Positions 37,058 through 47,200 of a DNA stretch of 64,000 nt are shown here, in pieces (the first letter of the stretch is position 1; each line of letters opens with the position of its first letter). The translations under genes and the position numbers were made by a program. Source of the DNA: Hyphococcus sp. Lineage in GTDB: Bacteria > Pseudomonadota > Alphaproteobacteria > Caulobacterales > Parvularculaceae. The notes under the pieces were generated by a model. It was not told the DNA's origin, did no database searches, and saw only the letters and a list, made by a program, of their open reading frames with translations. Where the stretch lies: positions 248,001 through 312,000 of the forward strand of contig JANQRY010000003.1 in NCBI GenBank assembly GCA_028284345.1, written 5' to 3'.

Positions 37058-38320
37058 TCAGGGCCTGATCTGGCCCTCGCCGCGGACGACATTTTTGTAG
37101 GTGGTCAGCTCCTCAACGCCCACCGGCCCGCGCGCATGGAGCCGCCCGGTGGCGATGCCAATCTCGGCCCCGAGGCCGAACTCGCCCCCGTCGGCGAACT
37201 GGGTCGAGGCGTTGACGAGGACGATGGCGCTGTCGACGCCGGCGACGAATTGATCGGCGGCGTCGGCGTTTTCGGTGACGATGGTTTCCGTGTGCCCCGA
37301 CCCATAGCGGGCGATATGGGCGACCGCCCCGGCGACGCCGTCGACAGCGGCGACGCTGATTACGGCGTCGAGATATTCCGTCTGAAAATCTTCCTCCGTC
37401 GCCTTCCCGGCCGCGCTATCGAGAGCGTGGATGGCGTCGTCGACGCGCAATTCGCAGCCCGCCTCCCGCAGCGCCGCGGCGATGGGCGGCCACAGTCGGT
37501 CGAGCGCCCCCTTGTCGATGAGCAGCGTTTCCGCCGCGCCACAAACGCCGGTGCGCCGCATCTTCGAATTGACGGCGATGGCGACGGCTTTCTCCGGGTC
37601 GGCGTCGCCATCGATATAGACATGGCAGATGCCGTCGAGATGGCTCAGCACCGGCGCGCGGGCGTCGGACTGCACCCGCGCGACCAGCGACTTGCCGCCG
37701 CGGGGAATGACGAGATCAACGGCGCCGTCAAGGCCGGACAGCAACGCACCGACCGCCGCCCGGTCAGGGGTCGTGATAAATTGCGCCGCGGTTTCCGGCA
37801 GGCCAGCGTCGGCGCAGGCGTTGCGAAAGCACTTGTAAAGAGCGCCGTTCGTTTCGATACATTCCGATCCACCGCGCAGGATCACCGCGTTGCCAGCCTT
37901 GAGCGCAATCGCCGCCGCATCGACGGTGACGTTGGGTCGGCTTTCATAAATCACCGCAACGACGCCGATGGGCGCCGCAACGCGGGCGATGGAAAGCCCG
38001 TTGGGCCGGTTCCATTCGCGAAGGGTCTTGCCGACCGGATCGTCCAGCGCCGCGATGTCGCGCAGGGCGCTGCAAACGCCGTCAATGCGTCCGTCATCAA
38101 GCGCCATACGGTCGATGAAGGCGTTCGTTTTGCCGGCCTCGCGCGCCGCGGCGACTTCCGCGGCGTTGACGCGAAGGATATCCGCCCGCGCGGCGTCGAT
38201 GTTGTCCGCCGCCTGGATCAAGGCGCGGTTCTTCGCCGCCGCGGACGCCGCCCGCATGGCCCGCGCCGCGTCCTTTGCGGCGACGCCAATGGCGTTCATG
38301 GTTTCATCAAGCGCAGTCAT
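37058..38320 (-). CDS. proA: Glutamate-5-semialdehyde dehydrogenase
   Basis: 420 residues. The aldehyde-dehydrogenase fold of ProA is seen in PIGVVAVIYESRPNVTVDAAAIALKAGNAVILRGGSE, the catalytic Cys in RRTGVCGAAETLLID, and the C-terminal EFGLGAEIGIATGRLHARGPVGVEELTTYK. It reduces glutamyl-5-phosphate to the semialdehyde. It starts in an ATGA overlap with proB and is the last gene of met-hom-proBA. Confidence 0.97.
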   Translation of the reverse strand: MTALDETMNAIGVAAKDAARAMRAASAAAKNRALIQAADNIDAARADILRVNAAEVAAAREAGKTNAFIDRMALDDGRIDGVCSALRDIAALDDPVGKTLREWNRPNGLSIARVAAPIGVVAVIYESRPNVTVDAAAIALKAGNAVILRGGSECIETNGALYKCFRNACADAGLPETAAQFITTPDRAAVGALLSGLDGAVDLVIPRGGKSLVARVQSDARAPVLSHLDGICHVYIDGDADPEKAVAIAVNSKMRRTGVCGAAETLLIDKGALDRLWPPIAAALREAGCELRVDDAIHALDSAAGKATEEDFQTEYLDAVISVAAVDGVAGAVAHIARYGSGHTETIVTENADAADQFVAGVDSAIVLVNASTQFADGGEFGLGAEIGIATGRLHARGPVGVEELTTYKNVVRGEGQIRP

Positions 38321-39468
38321 CGTTCCGGTTTCTCATGCAGGGCCAGGTCGTTTTTCTCAATCACGGCGGGCCGGCGTTTATAGCCCAGCAGTTTTTCAAT
38401 GTCGTCCGATCGGCGCCCGGCGACGCGGATTATTTCATCGCTGTGATAGGCGGAAAGGCCCTTGCCGATGGCGCGGCCGTCAGGACCGACAATGGCGACG
38501 GCGTCGCCGCGGGCAAAGGCGCCGTCCACCTTGGTCACGCCCGCCGGCAACAGGCTGGCGCCGGACCGCAGGGCTTTTTCAGCCCCGGCGTCGATATGAA
38601 TTTCGCCCGCGGGTTTCAGCCGGCCGGCAATCCAGCGCTGGCGGGCGTTGGCCGCCGCATTGTCGGCCTCAATCAGCGTCGCCGCGCCGCCGGAGAAAAT
38701 CCGCGCAAGGGGCGCATCCACATGGCCGGCGGCGATGATGGTGGCGCATCCGTTCTTCGCCGCGATCTTCGCCGCGGCCAGTTTCGACGCCATACCGCCG
38801 GCGCCGACGCCGCGCGCCGTATTCGGTCCGGCGGCGGCGCTTTCGATCTCCGGCGTCATCTTCTCAATGACGTCAAATCGCACGGCGTCGGCGTTTGTTC
38901 GGGGGTCGGCGTCATAGACGCCGTCCACATCAGAAAGGACGAGGAGCGTATCGGCCTCCACCAACTGCGCCGCGTGCGCCGCGAGGCGATCATTGTCGCC
39001 ATAGCGGATCTCGCTCGTGGCGACGGTGTCGTTTTCGTTGACGACCGGTATGGCGCCAAAATCAAGCAGGGTGCGGAATGTCGCGCGCGCATTCAGATAA
39101 CGGCGGCGGTCTTCCGTATCGTCGAGGGTGAGGAGAATTTGCGCAACGGGCGCGTCATGGGCGGCGAAGGCGGATTGCCAGGCATGGGCGAGCGCCGCCT
39201 GTCCCGCGGCCGAGGCCGCCTGTTTTTCATCGAGGCGCAAGCCGCGCCCCAGCTTCAATCGCGTTCGCCCCAGCGCAATGGCGCCCGACGAAACAATCAC
39301 GATCTCAACACCCGCCTTGCGCAACGCCGCCAGTTCCGCCGCCAGGGCGGAAAGCCACGCCTCGCGCACGCCGTCGGCCCCACACAAAATGGCGGATCCG
39401 ACTTTCACGACAAGTCGCTTCGCGCTGCGGAGGCGTTCCGCCGCAGCCGATGTCTTTTCCTTGGACAT
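38317..39468 (-). CDS. proB: Glutamate 5-kinase with PUA domain
   Basis: 383 residues from ATG 39468; the track ORF runs a further 61 codons into hom, in another frame of it. The amino-acid kinase domain has VVKVGSAILCG, VSSGAIALGR, NENDTV and LLVLSDVDGVYDADP. A C-terminal PUA domain (about 290-380) contains GEIHIDAGAEKALRSGASLLPAGV. It phosphorylates glutamate for proline synthesis. Only 10 bp separate it from the hom stop and no strong ribosome site is seen, consistent with coupling. Confidence 0.95.
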   Translation of the reverse strand: MSKEKTSAAAERLRSAKRLVVKVGSAILCGADGVREAWLSALAAELAALRKAGVEIVIVSSGAIALGRTRLKLGRGLRLDEKQAASAAGQAALAHAWQSAFAAHDAPVAQILLTLDDTEDRRRYLNARATFRTLLDFGAIPVVNENDTVATSEIRYGDNDRLAAHAAQLVEADTLLVLSDVDGVYDADPRTNADAVRFDVIEKMTPEIESAAAGPNTARGVGAGGMASKLAAAKIAAKNGCATIIAAGHVDAPLARIFSGGAATLIEADNAAANARQRWIAGRLKPAGEIHIDAGAEKALRSGASLLPAGVTKVDGAFARGDAVAIVGPDGRAIGKGLSAYHSDEIIRVAGRRSDDIEKLLGYKRRPAVIEKNDLALHEKPER

Positions 39469-39478
39469 GGGTCTGCAG

Positions 39479-40477
39479 CTAGTTCGATTCGCGCGGCGGC
39501 AGCGCGGCGCGCACCGTTTCAAGATCGGAGAACAGGCTCGCCACGGTCGGCGCGCGGCCGGCGCCCTTGTCGACGCAAGTGAAGTCGCGGCCGTCGGCGG
39601 TGACAATGCGCAAGGCGTTGCCCTCGTCCTTGACGCCGGCGAAGAAATCACTCTCCGGCACTTTCACAATTGCAACGGAGGCGGAAGATGCGACGCCGTC
39701 CGTCAACGTAACGCTCGTCAACTGTCTGAATACGCCGCCATCCGCCGCGATCTTGCGCGCGAGGTCCGCGTCGAGGGCCTCGGTCGAAATCGCGTTCCCG
39801 TCCACTTCGGCGCCGAACGCCTCGTAGCTCAGGATCGAGATTTTCGCCCGGGCGTCGTCGCCGGAAAGGTCCGCCGTCGGGTCGGGCTCGGCAAAGCCGG
39901 CGTCCTGGGCGCGGCGCACAGCGTCGTCAAAACCGGCGCCGCCAGCCAGCGCCGTCAAAATGTAATTGACGGTGCCGTTGAGGATCGCCGTCATCTCCAC
40001 GATGTCGCCATGGGCCCGCGCGCGCTGCACGGTTTCGATCATCGGCGCGCCGCCGCCGACGGAAGCGTCATAAAAAAATTGCGCGCCGGTCCGGCGCGCA
40101 ATCGACGTCAACACGTCAAGCGACCCGGCCACCGCCTGTTTATTGGCGGATATGACGCTGACGCCGCGGGCCAGCGCCTTTTCAATCAGCGCGCGGCCGA
40201 TCTCGCCGTCAGGCAGCGCATCAATGACGACGTCGGCCCCTGCATCGAGAAAGTCTTGGATGCTGTCAGTAATCAGGACGCCCGCGGGCATGGCCTCGCG
40301 CGGCTTCGATGCATCGCGCACTAGCGCGCCGCAGAACGCATAATCGTCGTCCGCGATCAGACGCAACGCCGCCCCCTCGCCGATCAGGCCAAGGCCGGCG
40401 ACGCCGACGCGCAACTGTCCCGCCTCGTCTTTCACAATCGGTTCAGACGATCCCTTGTCGACAACGTCTAGGCACAT
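39479..40477 (-). CDS. Homoserine dehydrogenase without ACT domain
   Basis: 332 residues, about 100 shorter than typical bacterial ThrA/Hom. The NAD-binding part is GVAGLGLIGEGAALRLIADDD; the catalytic/substrate region includes VSVISANKQAVAGS, YDASVGGGAPMIETVQ, LNGTVNYILT and GFAEPDPTADLSGDDARAKI. The protein ends without the usual C-terminal ACT domain, so threonine feedback is probably absent. The start overlaps the end of metB by 10 bp, placing it in a methionine operon and suggesting a dedicated supply of homoserine. Confidence 0.88.
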   Translation of the reverse strand: MCLDVVDKGSSEPIVKDEAGQLRVGVAGLGLIGEGAALRLIADDDYAFCGALVRDASKPREAMPAGVLITDSIQDFLDAGADVVIDALPDGEIGRALIEKALARGVSVISANKQAVAGSLDVLTSIARRTGAQFFYDASVGGGAPMIETVQRARAHGDIVEMTAILNGTVNYILTALAGGAGFDDAVRRAQDAGFAEPDPTADLSGDDARAKISILSYEAFGAEVDGNAISTEALDADLARKIAADGGVFRQLTSVTLTDGVASSASVAIVKVPESDFFAGVKDEGNALRIVTADGRDFTCVDKGAGRAPTVASLFSDLETVRAALPPRESN

Positions 40478-41673
40478 GCTCCAACCGCCTGTTCATTCAG
40501 GTATGTGACATTGCCGTCTGCGACGGCGCCGTCAAGAGCCGCAAAGACATCGCGAACCAGATCTTCGCTGTGCTCAAGGCCGATGGAGAACCGCACGAGC
40601 CGATCGGAAATCCCCGCGGTCTCGCGCGCCTCCGGCGTCATCGCCGCATGGGTCATGGCCGCGGGCACGCAGACAAGGCTCTCAAAACCGCCGAGGGACT
40701 CGGCGATCGTAAATATCTCAAGGCGCCGCAAAAGCTCCAGCACGTCGATGCCTTCCGTAAACTCGACGGAGAACATCGACCCGAAGCCTGATTGCTGGCG
40801 CGCGGCGATGTCATGGCCCGGATGGCTTTCAAGGCCCGGATAAAAGACTTTGGCGACGCGGCGGTCGTCATTAAGCCGGTTGACAACGTCATGGGCGGTC
40901 GCCTGCTGTCGTTCCAGCCGCGTAAACAGCGTGCGCAGTCCCCGCAGCGTCAGGAAGGAATCAAACGGCGCGCCGGTGACGCCCGTGCAATTAGCCCACC
41001 AGGCAAGCTCCTCGCCAAGCTCGGCGTCTTTGGCGATGACCGCGCCGCCGACCACGTCCGAGTGACCATTGATGAATTTCGTCGTCGAATGGACAACGAT
41101 GTCGCAGCCAAGCTCCAGCGGGCGTTGCAGCGCCGGCGACAGAAACGTGTTGTCGGCGACGACAATGGCGCCGACCTGCCGCGCGTAGCCGACGACTTTT
41201 TCGACGTCCGTGACGCGCAGCAGCGGGTTGCTCGGCGTTTCAATGAGGACAAGTTTCGGCTTCTTGGCGAAGCCGGCGGCGAGCGCGGCGAGATCAGTCT
41301 GGTCGACGTAGACAATCTTGAAGTGGCCGCGCTTGGCGCGCGCGGTCAGAAGCCGGTGCGTGCCGCCATAGCAATCATGGGGCGCCAGAACGACGTCGCC
41401 CGGATCGACAAGATTGAGAACGAGATCGACCGCCGCCATGCCGGACGACGTGACGACGCCGCGCGCGCCGCCTTCAAGGGACGCCAGCGCCTCGGCGAGC
41501 TGCGTGCGGTTGGGATTGCCGGACCGCGAATAGTCGTATTCCGGTTTCTCGCACGGATCGTTCCAGTAAAAATTCGCCGACAGATGAAGCGGCGGCGAAA
41601 CCGAGTTGTGCGCGCGGTCGGTCGAGACCCCCGCGCCGGCAACCAGGGTTTCACGGTGAAATTTATCGGTCAT
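40468..41673 (-). CDS. metB: Cystathionine gamma-synthase / O-acylhomoserine sulfhydrylase family PLP enzyme
   Basis: 401 residues. Cys/Met-metabolism PLP motifs: YDYSRSGNPNRTQLAEALASLEGG, SSGMAAVDLVLNL, VADNTFLSPALQRPLELGCDIVVHSTTKFINGHSDVVGG with the PLP lysine, and GFGSMFSVEF. It replaces the acyl group of O-acylhomoserine by cysteine (MetB) or sulfide (MetZ/MetY); the two cannot be separated by eye. It starts in an ATGA overlap with metX. Confidence 0.9.
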   Translation of the reverse strand: MTDKFHRETLVAGAGVSTDRAHNSVSPPLHLSANFYWNDPCEKPEYDYSRSGNPNRTQLAEALASLEGGARGVVTSSGMAAVDLVLNLVDPGDVVLAPHDCYGGTHRLLTARAKRGHFKIVYVDQTDLAALAAGFAKKPKLVLIETPSNPLLRVTDVEKVVGYARQVGAIVVADNTFLSPALQRPLELGCDIVVHSTTKFINGHSDVVGGAVIAKDAELGEELAWWANCTGVTGAPFDSFLTLRGLRTLFTRLERQQATAHDVVNRLNDDRRVAKVFYPGLESHPGHDIAARQQSGFGSMFSVEFTEGIDVLELLRRLEIFTIAESLGGFESLVCVPAAMTHAAMTPEARETAGISDRLVRFSIGLEHSEDLVRDVFAALDGAVADGNVTYLNEQAVGACA

Positions 41674-42653
41674 TTGCCGGGCTCCTTCAAAAAACGGTCA
41701 ATGAACGGGCCGATGGACGCGGCTTCCTTGAGAAAAGCGTCATGGCCATATTGAGAAACAATTTCGACATAGCGTGCGCGCGCGACAGCGGCGGCGCAGC
41801 GGCGCACTTCCGCCGGCGGCGAAAGCTGGTCGCCCTGCGCCGCGACGAACAGCGCCCGGGCGCGGATTTTCGACAGATCGACCGCATGCCGGTCGATGGA
41901 GTCCGAAAGCGTGATGAACCGCTGCGGATCCATGCCGAAAGCCTCCCCCCGCGCGATCAGATAATCGCAAACGGCGTAAGGATCGCCGGCGGCCGCGCCG
42001 GGCGCATGGTCAAAGCGCGCGGAGAACTCGCCCGGCGTGCGATAGCTCACCATGGCGAGCTGGCGCGCAAGCGCGACGCCCTCGTCGGCGTCGCCGTTCT
42101 TTCGCGCAAAATCGACAATGCGCCGCTGCACGCCGCGCAGCGCCGTGCCAAAGGCGTGCGGCCGTTCGGCAGCGGAAACGACGATGAGATTCTTGATCCG
42201 GTCCGGATAAGCGGCGGCGAAAGCGAGTGCGACCATGCCGCCATAGGAAGACCCGACAAACGCATCGAGGCCCTTAACGCCGAGCGCATCGAGCGCGACC
42301 GACAAGGCGCGCGCCTGATCAAGCGTTGAAATCGTCGTCGCCTGTTCCTCAGCATTCGGAAGGAAATCAAATCCGAGAACACAGTATGTGTTGAGGTCGA
42401 TGACCCGGCCGGGGGCGACGTAATCGGCCCACCATCCTTTTTCCTCGCCCGCATCCGCGACCACGCGGCCGGCGGAGATGCCGCCGGCGACGGCGATAAC
42501 CGGTTTCGCAGGATCGCCGTAAAGCCGCACGGCGATGCGCGGCTCGCTGAGAGACTCGCCGCCATCGAGCGTAAATTCCGCCGGCAGCGCAATGACCGCG
42601 TCGCGCCAGGCGCCGCGACAGTCGCTGTCCTCAACTTTCAATACGGCTGACAT
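41670..42653 (-). CDS. metX: Homoserine O-acyltransferase, MetX-type alpha/beta hydrolase
   Basis: 327 residues from ATG 42653 (the track starts one codon earlier at TTG), with AAGAGG upstream. The nucleophile elbow is VGSSYGGMVAL, and the Asp and His of the triad are likely in AAQGDQLSPP and SQYGHDAFLKEA. It is shorter than classic MetX (about 370) and resembles the form that often uses succinyl-CoA, so acetyl or succinyl specificity is open. It is first gene of metX-metB-hom-proB-proA, behind a SAM-I riboswitch. Confidence 0.9.
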   Translation of the reverse strand: MSAVLKVEDSDCRGAWRDAVIALPAEFTLDGGESLSEPRIAVRLYGDPAKPVIAVAGGISAGRVVADAGEEKGWWADYVAPGRVIDLNTYCVLGFDFLPNAEEQATTISTLDQARALSVALDALGVKGLDAFVGSSYGGMVALAFAAAYPDRIKNLIVVSAAERPHAFGTALRGVQRRIVDFARKNGDADEGVALARQLAMVSYRTPGEFSARFDHAPGAAAGDPYAVCDYLIARGEAFGMDPQRFITLSDSIDRHAVDLSKIRARALFVAAQGDQLSPPAEVRRCAAAVARARYVEIVSQYGHDAFLKEAASIGPFIDRFLKEPGK

Positions 42654-42658
42654 CAAAA

Positions 42659-42698
42659 TGCCTCTTGCTCGCGTCGTTTCCGTCGCTCATCAGAGGCA
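42659..42698 (-). promoter_or_regulatory. Expression platform: RBS-sequestering hairpin before metX
   Basis: TGCCTCT (42698-42692, minus strand) is perfectly complementary to AGAGGCA (42665-42659), which contains the metX ribosome site AAGAGG. GATGAG next to the anti-ribosome arm repeats the 3' strand of the riboswitch P1 and could pair with its 5' strand instead. Another hairpin, TCGAACGAA/TTCGTTCGA, lies in between. The pairings are seen in sequence; the switching model is inference. Confidence 0.55.
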
Positions 42699-42740
42699 AT
42701 TCGCTAGAGACCGATCGAACGAAAGCTTATCTTCGTTCGA

Positions 42741-42857
42741 CTCATCTCTCGGGAATCTCTTCCCGAAGGAATTGGCACCTTTCCAAAGAAGTCGGTCAGA
42801 CTTTTCCGGCGGTTGCCCCAGCGTCAACGGGCCTGTCCCTCAGCTGGTCTTGATGAG
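42741..42857 (-). ncRNA. SAM-I (S-box) riboswitch controlling metX-metB-hom-proBA
   Basis: The minus strand carries the S-box core: P1 CTCATC...GATGAG, AAGA, a P2 closed by CCAGC/GCTGG around GAGGGACAGGCCCGTTGA, GGGGCAACC, P3 with AAGTC/GACTT, AGGTGCCAATTCC, and P4 TTCGGGAA-GAGA-TTCCCGAG. These conserved blocks occur in order and spacing. A TTGACG/TAAGTC promoter-like pair sits just upstream (about 42896-42868). With SAM bound, the downstream platform probably hides the metX ribosome site. Confidence 0.93.
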
Positions 42858-42957
42858 TTGGCGGGTGACTTACTTCGCAGACGCGGAAACGTCAACCGAA
42901 TATCGTGCCGAGGGCGCTGTTTTAGCAGAATTCTCCAACCGGTTGGCCGGATACGCC

Positions 42958-44154
42958 TTAGGCCGCGAAGACCTTTTTCAGGTTACGCGCCGCCTGACGA
43001 ATGCGCTGCTGGTTCTCGACAAGGCCGATGCGCACGTGACCGTCGCCCATCTCGCCGAAGCCGAGGCCCGGCGCGACGGCGACCTCGGCCTTTTCCATCA
43101 GCATCTTGGCGAAGGCGACCGAGCCCATGTTGCGAAACGTCTCCGGGATCGGCGCCCAGGCGAACATGGACGCCTCCGGCGCGGGGATCTCCCACCCGGC
43201 CTTGCCGAAATGCTCGATCAGCACGTCGCGTCGCGCCCGGTAAATATTCCGTATGCCGTCAATGACGTCGGGCGGGCTGTCGAGCGCGGCGACCGCCGCA
43301 ACCTGGATCGGCGTGAAAGCGCCATAGTCGAGATAGGATTTCACCCGCGCCAGCGCCGCAATGAGCCGCGCATTGCCCACCGCCATGCCGACCCGCCAGC
43401 CGGCCATGGCGAAGGATTTGGACAGTGAATTGACCTCGACCGCATTGGCGATGGCGCCGGGGACTTCGAAAATCGACGGCGGCGGATCGCCAAAATAGAT
43501 CTCAGAGTAAGCAAGGTCCGACAGGATGATGATGTCGTGCTTGCGCGCCAGCGCCAGCGCCTCCTTGTAGAAATCGAGGCCGACCATCTGCGCCGTCGGG
43601 TTCGACGGGTAGTTCAACACCATCGCACGGGGCGTTTTCGGCAACCGCGCCACCGCATCATGAAGGCCTTTAAGATACTGCTCCGGCGTCAGCGCCGGCG
43701 CCGCCTCGATGACGCCGCCGGCGATGATGAAGCCATAGGCGTGTATCGGATAGGCGGGATTGGGCGACAGGATGACGTCGCCCGGCGCGGTGATCGCCTG
43801 GGCGAGATTGGCGAAGCCCTCTTTCGAGCCGAGGGTCGCGACAATCTCCGTCTCCGGATCAAGGCGCACGTTGAAACGGCGCTCATAATATCGCGCCATG
43901 GCGCGCCGAAGGCCGAGGATGCCGCGGGAAACCGAATAGCGATGGGCCTTCGGGTCATGGGCGGTCTCGCAGAGTTTTTCGACGATATGCGGCGGGGTCG
44001 CCATGTCCGGATTGCCCATGCCGAGGTCGATAATATCGCGGCGCTGGGCGCGAAGCTGCGCCTTCACGCGGTTTACCTCCTCAAAAACGTAAGGGGGCAA
44101 CTGCTTAATGCGATAAAACTCTTCGTCGATCATCGGATTCAAATTCGGCGTCAT
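42958..44154 (-). CDS. AlaC-type aminotransferase (class I/II; LL-DAP aminotransferase-like)
   Basis: 398 residues from ATG 44154; the track's longer start is a TTG with a poorly conserved N-terminus. Fold type I PLP motifs: IIDLGMGNPDMATP, YPSNPTAQMV, DLAYSEIYFGD, and SLSKSFAMAGWRVGMAVGN with the PLP lysine. It belongs to the AlaC/YfdZ group often annotated as LL-diaminopimelate aminotransferase; glutamate-pyruvate transamination is the likelier role. It follows gltB by 101 bp on the same strand. Confidence 0.82.
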   Translation of the reverse strand: MTPNLNPMIDEEFYRIKQLPPYVFEEVNRVKAQLRAQRRDIIDLGMGNPDMATPPHIVEKLCETAHDPKAHRYSVSRGILGLRRAMARYYERRFNVRLDPETEIVATLGSKEGFANLAQAITAPGDVILSPNPAYPIHAYGFIIAGGVIEAAPALTPEQYLKGLHDAVARLPKTPRAMVLNYPSNPTAQMVGLDFYKEALALARKHDIIILSDLAYSEIYFGDPPPSIFEVPGAIANAVEVNSLSKSFAMAGWRVGMAVGNARLIAALARVKSYLDYGAFTPIQVAAVAALDSPPDVIDGIRNIYRARRDVLIEHFGKAGWEIPAPEASMFAWAPIPETFRNMGSVAFAKMLMEKAEVAVAPGLGFGEMGDGHVRIGLVENQQRIRQAARNLKKVFAA

Positions 44155-44255
44155 TGCCGGACTGGATTGCGCGGGGACACACCCAGGAACGACATGCTCT
44201 AATTTTTGTCCTGGATGCAATCGTAAATTCGCGCGATTGCAAAGTTTCGTTTTCG

Positions 44256-47200
44256 TCAGGCTGATTTGGCGGCCGCGGCGACGCCCTTGCGGGCCAGGAT
44301 TTCGAGCGGCTCGACGACCCAGAATTTCAGCGAGGCCGTGGCCCAGTCGTCAAGGATCTGACGGGCGCGCGGCGACCGGGTCTCGCGCCAGTGCCGTTCA
44401 ATAAGGGCCCGGCACGCAATCATGTCGTCGGCGTCAACGAACCGGCGCCAAGCGACATTGTCCGGATTAACGACATTTTCAAAGCCGACGTCGTCGTCAT
44501 AGACATAGGCGACCCCGCCCGTCATGCCGGCGGCGAAATTGGCGCCGACCGACCCGAGGATCACGGCCGCGCCGCCGGTCATGTATTCGCAGCCATTGGC
44601 CGCGCAGCCTTCGATGACCGTCATGACGCCGGAATTGCGCACGGCAAAGCGCCCGCCGGCACGGCCGGCCGCGAACAGATATCCGGCTGTCGCGCCGTAA
44701 AGACAGGTATTGCCGATAATGGCGTCATTGGCGCTGCTCGCGGCGTCCGCCGGGCGCACCACGATGGTCGCGCCGGAAAGGCCCTTGCCCACATAGTCAT
44801 TGGCGTCGCCGTCGACGACGATGCGCAATCCGTGTGCGGAAAAGGCGCCGAGCGATTGCCCGGCCGAGCCTTTAAGGCGCAGGGTCAGGTGATCTTCGGA
44901 CAAGTCCTTCGCGCTGTATTTGCGCACGATGTGCGATGAAATCCGCGCGCCGATGGCCCGGTCGGTATTCTTGACCGGGTAGGAGAGCTGGAGTTTTTCG
45001 CGGCGCTCCAGAAACGGCGCCAGTTCCTCGAAGATGCGCTGATCGAGCGTATCGGCGACGTCGTTTCTGCCCGTGCGCGTCGATCGTTGCGGCCGACCGC
45101 CGGCGTCGACGCGAATGAGAATGGGGTTGAGATCGAGGTCGTCGAGATGCGCCGCGCCGCGGCTTACCTGATCGAGGAGATCGGCGCGGCCGATCACGTC
45201 TTCGAGCGACGTCGCGCCGAGCGACGCGAGGATCTCACGGGTTTCCTCGGCGATGAAGGTCATCAGGTTGACCACATTGTCCGGCGTGCCGACGAATCTT
45301 TCGCGCAAGGCGTCGTCCTGGGTGCACACGCCCACCGGGCAGGTGTTCGAATGGCATTGCCGCACCATCAGGCATCCCATGGCGACGAGGGAAATCGTGC
45401 CGATGCCGAATTCCTCCGCGCCCAGCATCGCCGCAACAACGACGTCGCGGCCGGTGCGAATGCCGCCGTCGGTGCGCAGCGTCACCTGCGAGCGCAGATT
45501 GTTCAGCGTCAGGACTTGGTGCGCTTCAGCAAGGCCAAGCTCCCAGGGCCCGCCGGCGAATTTGATCGATGTCTGCGCGCTGGCGCCGGTGCCGCCCACA
45601 TTGCCCGAGATGAGGATGGTGTCCGCCTTCGCCTTGGCGACGCCGGCGGCGATGGCGCCGATGCCGGACATGGAAACCAACTTCACGCAGACCCGCGCCT
45701 GCGGATTGATCTGTTTCAGATCGTAAATAAGCTGCGCCAGATCCTCGATCGAGTAGATGTCGTGATGGGGCGGCGGGGAGATCAGCGTGACGCCCGGCGT
45801 CGAATGACGCATGCGCGCGATAAACTCGGTCACCTTGAAACCGGGAAGCTGTCCGCCCTCGCCGGGCTTCGCGCCCTGGGCCACCTTGATTTCGATCTCG
45901 CGACACTGGTTGAGATATTCCGCCGTGACGCCGAAGCGACCGGAGGCGACCTGTTTGACCGCAGAGTTTTCATTGTCGCCATTGGGATGAGGCGTATAGC
46001 GTTCGGGCACTTCGCCGCCCTCGCCCGACACGGACTTGGCGCCGATCCGGTTCATGGCGATGTTGAGGGCGCCGTGGGCCTCCGGCGACAGCGCGCCGAG
46101 GGACATGCCGGGCGTTACAAACCGCCGGCGAATGTCATTGGCGGTTTCCACGCGATCGACCGGGAGCGCATCGCCGAGCGACCGCGCGCGCAACAGATCG
46201 CGGATCTGCGCCGGCTCCTGGCGTTCCAGCAATTCCGAATACTGCGCATAAGCGCCCGCGTCTTCGTGACGAACAGCCTCCTGCAAGGCGCTGACGATGT
46301 CGGCTTCGAGGATGTGATGTTCGCCCCGCCGGCGTTGCCGGTAAAAACCGCCCACAGGCAGGCGCGGCGCGTGCTCATCCCAGGCTGTTGCGTGCAGCGC
46401 CGCCGTGTTTCTTTCGAGCCCGGCGAGACCGATGCCGGATATGCGGCTGGTCATGCCCGGGAAGAAATCTTCAACGAGCATGCGCGACAGGCCGAGCGCC
46501 TCAAAATTGCCGCCGCCGCGATAGGCGGAGATGATGGAAATGCCCATCTTGGAGATGATTTTCATCAACCCCGCTTCGAGCGCAGCCTTGTAGTTAACCG
46601 TACACTGACTAAGCGTCAGGTCGCCATAGCGCCCGCGCGCCTGATTCTCAGCAAGCGTGTCAAACGCCAGATAGGGATTGACGGCGGTCGCGCCCACGCC
46701 GACCAGGACCGCACAGTAATGTGCATCGACGCATTCCGCGGAGCGCACAATGATGGAACAGTAGCTGCGCTTGCCCACATCCGTGAGGTGCGCATGGACG
46801 CCGCCCGTCGCCAGGATCATCGGCACGGCGATCTTGCCGCTGTCCTGATACTCGTCGGTCAGGATGACGTGCCCGGCGCCCGCTTTGACGGCGGCTTCGG
46901 CCTCGGCCTTGATCCGGTCAAGGGCGCGGCCGAGCGCCGCGCCGTCGCGCCGCACGTCGGCGATTGCATAGGTGCAGTCGATCTCGACCGTTTTCTGGTC
47001 GAGCCGTTCTTTCAGACGATAATACATGCCGTTCGGGAGGACCGGGCTCTCCAGGACGAATACGTCGGTCTGCGTCTTTTCCGTAACGAGAATATTGCCG
47101 AGATTCTTGAACCGCGTTTTGAGGCTCATGACGCCGTCTTCGCGCAAGGGGTCAATCGGCGGATTGGTCACCTGGCTGAAATTCTGGCGGAAAAAGTGCG

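Noticed and set aside
39469-39651. N-terminal extension of proB
   Set aside because: It overlaps hom in another frame and is Arg/Pro-rich; the conserved kinase start is at 39468.
42657-42957. SAM-II riboswitch
   Set aside because: SAM-II is the expected class before metX in this group, but the sequence has the larger S-box core blocks instead.
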